DNA of 16,077 nt from Baffinella frigidus (taxonomy: Eukaryota; Cryptophyceae; Cryptomonadales; Baffinellaceae): contig MU646416.1 in the NCBI GenBank assembly GCA_026770585.1, positions 454,739 through 470,815 of the forward strand, written 5' to 3'. A program made the translations under genes and the position numbers. Of the stretch, positions 6,101-12,200 are shown one piece after another. The notes under the pieces were generated by a model. That model did not search any database. It was not told where the DNA came from and saw only the letters and a list, made by a program, of their open reading frames with translations. Position 1 is the first letter of the stretch. Every line of letters begins with the position of its first letter.

Positions 6101-8515
6101 TCCAAGAACGAGCAAACGGCTCCAAGAACGAGCATGGAATACCCCACCCAAGGACCTGGAGTGGACCTAGCTCTGCCTCAGTTGATGCAGACCCCCTAAC
6201 AAAACACATTGAAATGCTCCGTGTACTGGAGAGTTTGTACGGAGACCTGTCCTAAATGCATTTAATGAGGAGCCCAGCTTAACTGAGGCAGAGCTAGGAT
6301 ACCCTTGCGCTCCCGGCCCTCTATCTCTGCCTCACCCGGGTTAACTAATCGTCTTCTCACCAAAATTTGACGGATTTGTACCACAAAACAGGAGAATCAA
6401 CTTTTGCGGCCTCCTCATTTTCAGGAGACTAGGTTAAGTCAGGCATAGCTAGAGACTGGAGAGTTCTTATCTCAGAAAAGGGATTTTTAAATTCGTTTTC
6501 TTAAGTCAATTCCTGTACAAATTCGTCAACTTATTCTTTTCTCTGCGCATAAGTTGACAAATTTGAAGGGGGGTTGACTTAAGAAAACGAATTTAAAAAT
6601 CCCTTTTCTGGGATAAGTTCGAGAGAAAGGGGCAGGCGCGGCATGGCGGTGGTCTAGCTCTGTCCGAGGTTTATTCTGGCTCGACCTTGAAAGTGTTCAA
6701 GAACAGAAATGCAGTACAAAAGGGCGAACAGAAAGCCTTGAGGACGAGCCAGAATAAAACTCAGGCATGGAGGTTGTGCCGCACAGCTCAGATTAACTCC
6801 CCTGCTGGGTATCCCTGGTTTAGGTTTAGGTTCAGGGTTTAGAGCTAGAAGGTGGTGCGACCTGCATCCGCCGCGACTCCTCCAAGTCCGTGTGATGTTG
6901 TCTGCGCCAGAATCCACCGATCGTTCAGCCAACGCCTAGCTCTGCCTGAGTTTTATTGGCTCGTCCTGAAGGCTTTCTATGAACTTGGTTGATCCTGTTC
7001 AAAATCAGGATGGTAAAACCGGAGGCTGGAACAGAAGTTCTAGCTCTGCCCCACTTGATTTCGTCTCATCATTAAAAACATTTAGCCGTAGATGGACAGT
7101 TAATTTGTACTGGACATCCTCTTTTAAAACTAATAATAACGGCTAAATGTTTTTAATGATGAGACGAAATCAAGTGGGACAGAGCTAGAAGTTCGCACCA
7201 GCGACCTCATCGAATTTCTTCGATTTTCGGAACACAGGAAATCCCGAGTGCTGGAGCGGGATCCCAGGGTTACTCGGATGGAGATCCTGAGGTTACCACC
7301 AGCAACCCGTAGCAGCTTATACCGGGTACTCGCAAGGATTCGGGTATTTTATTGGAAAAACGATCTTTCCTATGACCCTACAGTAGGAAACCCTAGGGAC
7401 CTCGAATTGCTGACGGGAGATACCGAAGAGATTTCTTCGGTTTAGCTGAAAATTACTACAGTACCCGATCCGGATATAAGCTGCAGCGGGTTGCTGGTGG
7501 TAGCGTCGGAGGAAATCCTGAAGTTAGCGTGGGAGGGATACGCGTAGTGGTTGCTCAATCATGATGGTCAACCCAGTGACTGGAACAGAATGCAACTCCA
7601 AGGAAATTCAGAAATCCTGAGTGGGAGAGCAGATCGAAGGACATCAACGATTCCTTCGATTTGCGATTCTTCACTCAAAGGAAATTCTGAGCGCTGTAGT
7701 GGGAGGGTTACGCGTAGTGGTTCGCAGCCAAGGCGATGATTATGGTCAAACCAGTGGCTGGAACAGAAGTTCGCATCAGCGATCTCATCGAATTCCTCCG
7801 ATTTGCGAAGCAAAGGAAAGTTACACGGATCGCAGGAAATCCTGAGTTTAGAGTTTAGAGTTTAGAGTGGGAGGGATACGCGTAGTGGTTCGCAGCCAGG
7901 GCGATCGCAAAGGCCCCCGCGTCCGCAAGGTTGTGAGCCCCGTCCGAGAAGAGCGAGACCGAGTTGATCATCCCGCCCGTCGAGAACCAAATTTCCCTGC
8001 ACAAGCATCCGCACCCGCCTGTCACCTCACCCTTCCTCCCCGACCGAGCCAAATCTGGGCATGGGCGGGGCCTTGGAGCTTGAGGGAAGCGTGAACTGGG
8101 CAGTACACGTTGCGCATGCAGCAAGGTCGCAATATTTGCCGTACTGTTGCGGGGGGACTGGACGTGCCTTCCTGTCTGCTCAGACATGAATGAGCGAAGG
8201 TTGCTGATGGGGATTTCCTTCCAATCCCTTTTCCAAGAGGCTGATATTCGGGGAGGGAGAGAGAAGCGTGCGGGGCTGAAGAGCACGCCAGAAGGGGTGT
8301 CGCAGCGAGCGAGCGAGGGAGAAAATAGAGGTGCTGAGCCAGGCGATCGGCTGGGCCCTGAGGAACGAAAATATGCTGAGCAGGTGCTGGATGGGCGCCT
8401 GGTGAGAAGGGACACATCTACGCAAGGCTGGGTGGGGGAGAGACAGCATGGCAAACGCGAGGACGACGAGCCCAACGGTGGCGAGCCGTCCCGCCACCGA
8501 GACATCCTCGAACAT
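3024..8515 (-). CDS. Cation diffusion facilitator (zinc-transporter type), multi-exon, 3' part not found
   Basis: Discontinuous gene; the exons are listed separately. Read from 8515 leftward, the conceptual protein has TM1 (LATVGLVVLAFAML), TM2 with SDGAHNLADAGA, TM3 (IMGGLLNVS then LILTLFAGVEA) and, after the join W-KRLFDAGHMEE, TM4 (AIAVCGILINGFGAMFLG). The order and spacing match CDF/SLC30 proteins, which exchange Zn2+ or similar cations for protons. In that family the TM2 H-x3-D pair contributes half of the intramembrane metal site; here it is the H and D of HNLAD. TM5 (usually HxxxD), TM6 and the cytosolic domain were not recognised in 1-3023. They may be diverged, outside the window or lost. 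The exon 1-2 and exon 3-4 junctions are in phase; the exon 2-3 junction is not resolved. The gene is divergent from the PIGZ-like gene. Family assignment is strong; subfamily, metal and whether the gene works are unknown. Confidence 0.8.
3226..3259 (-). pseudogene. Truncated CDF TM4 exon copy
   Basis: It keeps the acceptor CCGCAG and reads KRFFDAGHMEE, then breaks off into unrelated sequence. Upstream on the sense strand is a block (TTACGGGGAACTCCTTTTTC) that recurs near 4010-4030, showing that intron sequence was copied along with the exon. Confidence 0.65.
3404..3631 (-). pseudogene. CDF TM4 exon copy split by a MITE
   Basis: The 5' piece (3613-3631, RRLFDTD) and the 3' piece (3404-3444, HMEERTKIHGAYLAT) are parts of one exon copy. 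They are separated by the inverted-repeat element at 3445-3612. The first exon base is A instead of G, so splicing to the TM3 exon's TG would create a stop. It cannot be functional as it stands. Confidence 0.65.
3445..3612. mobile_element. MITE inserted in a CDF TM4 exon copy
   Basis: Inverted ends (GATCTAATCC... and ...GGATGAGATC) continue through CGAGTATTCATGATAAATACG. Comparison with uninterrupted copies (CATGTG-GTCCGTATCG) places the insertion inside the exon copy at 3404-3631, with ATC or GATC present on both sides as a possible target duplication. Confidence 0.75.
3743..3815 (-). pseudogene. Decayed CDF TM4 exon copy
   Basis: After CTGCAG it reads RWLFDTDHMNKRAKNYRVY then RAIAV. The frame is open, but the hydrophobic TM4 part is missing. 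About 100 bases of upstream intron (the CAACGTTTCGCGCT block) are shared with the copies at 3130-3220 and 3640-3715. Confidence 0.65.
4478..4690. repeat. Telomere-like CCCTGAA/CCCCCAA array
   Basis: Runs of ACCCTGA and of CCCCCAA units on the plus strand, antisense to the CDF gene. Interrupted by a scrap of the TM3 exon end (near 4586) and by a piece of the 1004/2071 repeat in inverted orientation. Confidence 0.8.
4787..5245. repeat. Two AAG/CTT polypurine tracts
   Basis: Interrupted (AAG)n runs occupy about 4787-4980 and 5134-5245. Each lies just downstream, on the CDF sense strand, of an intact TM3 exon copy, so in the transcript they are long CUU tracts inside the intron. Long ORFs over these runs (poly-Lys/Glu or poly-Ser/Phe/Leu) are translation artefacts. 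The tract was probably copied together with the exon. Confidence 0.9.
4989..5056 (-). CDS. CDF transporter TM3 exon, second well-preserved copy
   Basis: The same exon as at 5249-5316, with one changed residue noted (IMGGLLNVSIGLILTLFAG then VEA plus TG) and donor GTATTTCC. The acceptor is also GGACAG, but the preceding sequence differs (CTCCATTCCTTGGACAG). Both good copies are followed on the sense strand by a long CTT tract. An open frame, intact splice sites and a near-identical protein make it either a recent duplicate or an alternative exon. Confidence 0.65.
5249..5316 (-). CDS. CDF transporter TM3 exon, best copy
   Basis: After the pyrimidine-rich acceptor TTCTCCCTTGGACAG the exon reads IMGGLLNVSICLILTLFAG then VEA, with TG left over before the donor GTACTTC. 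The pattern L-x-N-x8-LF-x-x-VEA is the CDF TM3 consensus. The leftover TG joins the G of the TM4 exon to make Trp, giving VEAW-KRLFDAG. Upstream bases also read TFSLGQ in frame, which resembles the family's TFG-x-R linker, so the true 5' edge may lie further upstream. It is one of at least five copies between 4989 and 5874; which copy is used cannot be told from the sequence. Confidence 0.7.
5434..5496 (-). pseudogene. Decayed CDF TM3 exon copy
   Basis: The 5' half of the exon (acceptor side, IMGGLLDVS-like) is conserved near 5470-5496. The 3' half, which should give LTLFAGVEA, is scrambled and runs into telomere-like GGTTTAGGG sequence at 5401-5436. It has no usable donor. Confidence 0.6.
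5530..5601 (-). pseudogene. Decayed CDF TM3 exon copy
   Basis: The acceptor region (TTCTCCCTCGGACAG) and the IMGGLLN start are preserved at 5580-5601. The middle and 3' end have diverged and end in telomere-like repeat. Shorter scraps of the same acceptor-proximal sequence occur near 5381-5400 and 5739-5760. Confidence 0.55.
5701..5723. other. Perfect 11-base-stem hairpin
   Basis: GGGCTCACCAA, T, TTGGTGAGCCC. The following CCCGGGCTCTTTTCCGCTC recurs at 13745-13762, so the block is a dispersed repeat fragment. Confidence 0.6.
5796..5874 (-). pseudogene. Decayed CDF TM3 exon copy
   Basis: The start reads MMGGLLIVS on the minus strand with a modified acceptor (CATAGACAG). The GAGCGTGAGGA-type core is still visible as GAAGCGTGAGGAC, but the VEA end is lost. 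This is the copy furthest from the two intact ones. Two 3' scraps of the exon (GCCAGGCTT and TACCAGGCTT blocks) lie at about 4586 and 4706. Confidence 0.55.
5912..6014. repeat. Palindromic block with TATGCATA repeats
   Basis: TGCACCGCGTTTGACGC (about 5911) pairs with GCGTCAAATGCGGTGTA (about 5960). GCGGTGTATGCATA-CTAGAT is then repeated twice, and GGTATGCATACC is itself a palindrome. The spacer holds a fragment of the CTGAGGCAGAG terminus. Confidence 0.65.
6015..6164. mobile_element. MITE of the CCAC...GGGGTATT family, copy 1
   Basis: Ends CCACGCAGGGCTGGAGGGGG...GTATTC and GGAATACCCC...GGACCTGGAGTGG. The interior has two AAAAGTCATTTTTA and two CTCCAAGAACGAGCA units. Relatives: 13439-13589 (opposite orientation) and, by ends only, 15738-15965. 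Confidence 0.75.
6168..6296. mobile_element. MITE of the TAGCTCTGCCTC family, core B
   Basis: Ends TAGCTCTGCCTCAGTT and AACTGAGGCAGAGCTA are exact inverse complements over 16 bases. The core contains TGAGGAGCCCAG, shared with the element at 10620-10885. 129 bases; three bases after the previous element. Confidence 0.85.
6322..6451. mobile_element. MITE of the TAGCTCTGCCTC family, core A, inverted
   Basis: Ends TATCTCTGCCTCA and TCAGGCATAGCTA. The core is the reverse complement of the core at 10350-10476 (CACCAAA-TTGACGGATTTG and CTCCTCATTTTCAGGAGA). Confidence 0.75.
6466..6617. mobile_element. Long-hairpin MITE
   Basis: CTTATCTCAGAAAAGGGATT on the left pairs with AATCCCTTTTCTGGGATAAG on the right, continuing through TTTAAATTCGTTTTCTTAAG for about 48 bases with only one or two mismatches. 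An inner pair (ATTCGTCAACTTAT / ATAAGTTGACAAAT) closes it further. No other copy in the window. Confidence 0.8.
6654..6773. mobile_element. MITE of the TAGCTCTGCCTC family, core C
   Basis: Ends TAGCTCTGTCCGAGGTTTAT and ATAAAACTCAGGCATGGAGG pair, with TTCTGGCTCG / CGAGCCAGAA inside. A partial copy of the same core (TTTTATTGGCTCGTCCTGAA) starts at 6937 and has no clear right end. 6774-6936 holds a small TTTAGG patch and nothing recognised. Confidence 0.7.
7041..7187. mobile_element. MITE with TAGCTCTGCC ends, core D, and 7-8 base target duplication
   Basis: TAGCTCTGCCCCACTTGATT...AGCCGT pairs with ACGGCT...AATCAAGTGGGACAGAGCTA over about 49 bases. GAAGTTC (or AGAAGTTC) stands on both sides. 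The duplicated segment at 7761-7790 carries the empty site GGAACAGAAGTTCGCATCAG, which fixes the insertion. Confidence 0.9.
7296..7500. mobile_element. MITE with CCACCAGCAACCCG ends and TA target duplication
   Basis: CCACCAGCAACCCG-AGCAGCTTATA at the left pairs with TATAAGCTGCAGCGGGTTGC and TGGTGG at the right. TA lies on each side. The neighbouring repeat (CCTGAAGTTAGCGTGGG near 7518) looks like the empty site. A CCGAAGAGATTTCTTCGG hairpin lies inside. Confidence 0.8.
7542..7738 (-). pseudogene. Decayed tandem copies of the CDF exon 2 tail
   Basis: Positions 7712-7738 on the minus strand still read IALAANHY followed by GC and a GTAACC donor-like site. Positions 7542-7553 keep only the last bases and GTATCC. 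Both sit in a direct repeat that also carries the block around AACAGAAGTTCGCATCAGCG (complete near 7764, degenerate near 7578, MITE-interrupted near 7028). The copies lack the HNLAD part and cannot replace exon 2. Confidence 0.7.
7846..7868. repeat. Short TTTAGAG variant of the telomere unit
   Basis: Three consecutive TTTAGAG heptamers next to the 3' end of CDF exon 2. On the sense strand this is CTCTAAA, immediately after the inferred donor, as telomere-like repeat follows several PIGZ donors. Confidence 0.6.
7880..7996 (-). CDS. CDF transporter exon 2: TM2 with HNLAD metal motif
   Basis: The exon follows the acceptor TTGTGCAG and reads EIWFSTGGMINSVSLFSDGA then HNLADAGAFAIALAANHY. This is the CDF signature of a small loop, NS-x-SL-x-SD and then H-x3-D in TM2. 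The H and D of HNLAD are the expected metal ligands. The donor is placed at GC|GTATCC (7878-7879); decayed copies of the exon's 3' tail at 7712-7738 and 7542-7553 diverge at about this point. The exon ends in phase 2. If it instead reads on, it adds AYPSHSK, which would suit the hydrophilic linker before TM3. This is the strongest single family match on the minus strand. Confidence 0.85.
7997..8444 (-). other. CDF intron 1
   Basis: 448 bases between the TM1 and TM2 exons, with no telomere-like array, MITE or exon copy that I can see. Several ORFs cross it on both strands, but none resembles a known protein. The acceptor TTGTGCAG is good; the donor is weak. Confidence 0.45.
8445..8515 (-). CDS. 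CDF transporter exon 1: start and TM1
   Basis: The ATG at 8515 opens MFEDVSVAGRLA followed by the hydrophobic run TVGLVVLAFAM. There is an in-frame stop just upstream, so this ATG or an upstream splice acceptor must begin the exon. Ending at 8445 with the two bases CT joins in phase to exon 2 (G GAA ATT) and gives FAML-EIWFSTGG, which fits the CDF TM1 pattern of a hydrophobic stretch, then E, a few residues, and G. The implied donor is GTCTCT, a poor consensus, so the boundary is inferred from phase and protein fit. The N-terminal tail before TM1 is very short for the family. Confidence 0.55.
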
Positions 8516-9108
8516 CGCTCTCCGCGTCTCCTCCCCCGTGACTCAGCGCTCCCAACAAGCGTCCAGTCCTGAACGCTTTTTCAAGTGAATCAAATGGAGG
8601 ATGGATCTTGGCACTGTTTTCAGATAGATGATACGAATTGCGGTTAATCCCCCCTGCAAAAAACTCGGGGTCCATCCTCGATTTTATCCTAGATTCGCCA
8701 TTTCGCCATTTTCGTGGTCGTGGGAAGGCGGATCTCTTGTGCGTGGTTCCGCGGCCCCGCCAGGAGGATTCCTGGCAGGTTTCGCGAGTTCGGACCCCTC
8801 CCTCTCACGGCCCCCCTTCCCCCCCTCTGGACCCGGACTCACGCTTCCTCTGTACTCTTATTCTCCTAGTTGCACCTTCCCCGCCCAGGACCGAGCCAGG
8901 ACACAAGCCTACACAAGCCTAGTGAAGCAGGCCCTTCCAAGGCAGCTGCCGGTTGCTCGTTCTAGGCCGCGTTCCTCTACTCCCGCGGGGCCTTCGCTGC
9001 TGAGATGTTCGAGGATGTTCGAGCTTGGTATGCTGGTACCCAACCCCCCTGATCCGGTACCATCAGAATCCCACGCGGGGTAAACATGTGGAAGGCTGGG
9101 CGGCGTGA
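8516..9108. promoter_or_regulatory. Divergent upstream region between CDF and PIGZ-like genes
   Basis: About 590 bases separate the CDF start from the first open PIGZ frame. I see no convincing TATA box or named motif. Two exact 10-base tandem duplications are present (ACACAAGCCT twice at 8901-8920, GATGTTCGAG twice near 9004-9023). The latter repeats the first 14 bases of CDF exon 1 in the opposite orientation. The region has neither MITEs nor telomere-like repeat, unlike most of the window, which suggests constraint or recent origin. The promoter role is inferred from gene layout only. Confidence 0.4.
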
Positions 9109-9243
9109 ACATCCACTCCGGGCGCTGGTCCCCTGCTCCTGAATCGCTGGTCCCCAGGGGCGGCGGCACTGCGGATGGCCATGGTGTTCTCGCCGGGATA
9201 CGTGCACCCCGACGAATTCTTCCAGGCCCAGGAAGTCGCTGCC
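9109..9243 (+). CDS. PIGZ: PIGZ-like exon 1: HPDEFFQ motif
   Basis: The frame is open from the stop at 9106-9108 and reads [19 protein letters not shown] then [18 protein letters not shown], ending at the donor GTGAGG (9244). HPDE is the conserved acidic motif of the first lumenal loop of GT22 enzymes; its acidic residues are thought to act in catalysis. The start could be ATG 9175. Another ATG at 9086 ([18 protein letters not shown]) is in a different frame and stops before reaching the motif. The N-terminal boundary is uncertain; the motif assignment is not. Confidence 0.8.
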
Positions 9244-12200
9244 GTGAGGATGCACTCGCTCGGTCAGCCCCCGAGCACCAGATACCAGAAGAGAACCAAA
9301 CCGGGATATGCCACCTGTAGTAAATTTCACCAGGGATAAACCCTGCGGGTTGATCCCTGGCGACAGTTTTTTCTCAACTCCACCCCCGATTTGGTTCTCT
9401 TCTGATTGCTGGTGTGAGATCCCCTGCGGTGTCATCTCATCGCACCAAGCGATCGCACCGAATTGCATCTCGCAGCGCATGTGAACCATCGATGCTGCAA
9501 CACCGAATGCCTCCTGCGTATTCTCTCAGAAAAGAATGTATTAAAAGGATAAAGAGGTGGCTCACAATTCCCGCGGTCTGGGGCGACGTCATCCGATTGC
9601 TAACTGCCGCTAGCTGGGGTTTCGTGGTGCAGGAGTGGATCTAGCGTGGGAGTTCAAAGGGGCAGCGCCATGTCGCGCGGGGATCGTCCCCTACCTTTCT
9701 GCTGAGCTTCCTTACCGCGCCGCCACTGCGGTACATAAACCCTAAACACTAAACCCTGAACCCTGAACCCTGAACCCTGGACCCTGGACCCTGAACACTG
9801 AACACTGAACCCTGAACCCTGAACCCTGAACCCTGAACCCTGAACCCTGAACCCTGAACCCTAAATCTTAAACCCCAAACCCTAAACCCTAAACCCCTAA
9901 CCCCTAACCCCTAACGCCTAACGCCTAAACCCTAAACCTCAAACACCGGGTGCGCAGGCAGCAGCATGGATCGGATGCAGCCCGCCCGCGTGGCTGATGC
10001 TCGTCGCTCCACGCTTGCTCGTGCGTTCCCTACACCAAGCACCAACCCTAAGCCCTACACCAACCCTAAGCCCTAAGCCCTAAGCCCTAAGCCCTAAGCC
10101 CTTAGCCCTAAGCCCTAAAACCTAAGGAGCATCACTCAGCGCCTCCTCGTGCGTTCCCGAAACCATCTAGCTCTTCCTCAGTGCTCCACGCTTGCTCGTG
10201 CGTTTCCTACACCAAGCACCAACCCTAAGCCCTAAGCCCTAAGCCCTAAGCCCTAAGCCCTAAGCCCTAAGCCCTAAGCCTTAAGCCCTAAAACCTAAGG
10301 AGCATCACTCCACGCCTGCGCGTGCGTTCCCGAGACCACGCACACAGCCTAGCTCTTCCTCAGTTAATCCGGTCTCCTCATTTTGAGGAGAGCGGAAGTT
10401 GGTGTCCCTATTTTTGGTGCAAATCCGTCAACGTTTGGTGTGAAAATGATCCGTCAACCCGACTGAGGCAGAGCTAGAGCAACTGCATAGCGCCAGCAAC
10501 GGAATGAGGCTTCACACAACCGTGGGGCCTGGCTGCGGGACTGCACTCACAGTGGAAGCTTTGCCTCTCTGCCGACCTGCCCTTGCTCCACGTGCGTTCT
10601 CGAGACCATGCACACAGCCTAGCTCTGCCTCAGTTAATCAGGGCTCCTCATTAAATATTTAGATGTAGATGCTCTTTGTACTGGAGCGTGTGTACTGGAT
10701 CCTAATCTAGATGTGGTTAATGAGGAGCCCAGACCACACGGTGGGCTACGAACCTTTTCATCAAAAGTCAACTTGCCTTGAGGAAATTAATTTTAAGGAT
10801 TTTCTGGTGCAATTTGGTCACGTAGCCCCCTGGAATCCAGGCCCAAATCCTCGAAGCCCACCGTGTGGTAACTTAGACAGAGCTGGAAAGGGCCTTCAAC
10901 GGTATGGGATTTCACACAACCGCGGGGCCTGTCTGCGGGACCAAATTGCACCATAAATTCACCGTGGAAGCTTTGCCTGGCTGCCGACCCGCCCTTGCCA
11001 CACAGCGTGCTTCGAAAGGATTTTCGGCCCATTTTGGGCCGAGTTTCCGTTACCTTATTCCTAGAGACCCCCTTATGACCCTACGGGTTTCCTACCGTAG
11101 GGTCCTAGCTCATATCGCTTAGGGGTTATTCGAAATCCCTTCGAAGTCCGCTGTGTGGCTCCACCACCTCGAAGGAGCCCTCATCCCCCCCTACCCCCGA
11201 CCACGCGAGTGTTTGGCACCAGGACACTTGAAGCACCTAGAGAGACCGTTATTACTACCAACAAGTCCGCCATGTATGCACCCCCACCGAGGGTGTGTCT
11301 GCGCAGGACCTAGCGAGCTAGCAGTGCTAGATTTACTTGGGTGCTGAGAGCTGGCTGTGCTAGGTTTACATTCGTGCTGTGTTTGAACCCTGCACCCCCG
11401 CCGAGGCTACCACGTTCCGACACGGCGCTTGCCTGTCCCCTCATGGCAGGCGCTGGCGCTCTCCCTGCTGGTCGACGTCGCCGCAGCGCGCCTCGCGTCC
11501 GTCGTCGGGGCCTCGCAGGGCGGCGTTCTCCTCACCCTCGCGACCGCATGGTTTCCTACACCCTGAACTCTACACCCTACACCCTACACCCTCAACCCTC
11601 AACTCTAAACCCCAAACCCTAAATCCTAGACCCTGAACCCTAAACCTTACACCCTAAACACTCAACCCGAAACCCGAAACCCTAAACCCTAAACCCTAAA
11701 CCCTAAACCCTAAAACCTAGACCCTAAACCCTAAACTCTCAACCTAAACCCTAAACCAGGCCCATGTTCCTCCTCCACACGCGCCCCTTCTCGAATACCT
11801 ACGAGTCGGTGAAACCTTAAAACCTGAACCCTCAACCCTAAACCCTAAACCCTAAACCCTAAAACCTAAACCCTAAACCCTAAACCCTAAACCCTAAAAC
11901 CCACACCCCAAACCCCAAACCCTAAACCCTAAATCCTAAACCCCAAACCCCAAACCCTAAACCCTAAACCCTAAACCCTAAACCCCAAACCCTCGAGGGT
12001 TAACCCCAAACCGAGGGTTAACCCTAAACCCTAAACCCTAAACCCTAACCCCTAAACCCTAAACCCTAAGGTGCTGTTCGCGCTCCTCCTCGTGTTGGCG
12101 CTTGCACCCCCCCGCGCCGTCCCGTCCTTCGTCACCTCCTTCGTGTAAGCCCACCCCTCCCTGCTCTCCCGCCCGCGCCCGAGCCCCCCCCGTGCGCGAT

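Larger units (their letters stand above)
10495..10998. repeat. Direct repeat of about 100 bases in PIGZ intron 3
   Basis: Positions 10495-10583 and 10893-10998 share blocks such as TTCACACAACCG, GGAAGCTTTGCC and CTGCCGACC-GCCCTTGC. The second copy runs directly into the MITE at 10998-11158; the first gives the uninterrupted sequence (CCCTTGCTCCAC). This helps to place the insertion. Confidence 0.7.

Noticed and set aside
7855-8505. 216-codon minus-strand ORF taken as a single gene
   Set aside because: Only its last 40 residues (TM2 of the CDF) are protein-like. The upstream part is Ser/Pro/Arg-rich intron translation, and the TM1 exon lies in another frame.
8147-8572. 141-codon plus-strand ORF
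   Set aside because: Antisense to CDF exon 1 and intron 1; low-complexity and no motif.
8977-9489. 170-codon minus-strand ORF
   Set aside because: Antisense to the PIGZ HPDEFFQ exon and crosses a MITE.
11341-11636. Plus-strand ORFs reading MLRAGCARF... and [10 protein letters not shown]...
   Set aside because: They overlap PIGZ exon 4 in the wrong frames and run into telomere-like intron; the third frame gives the GT22-like protein.
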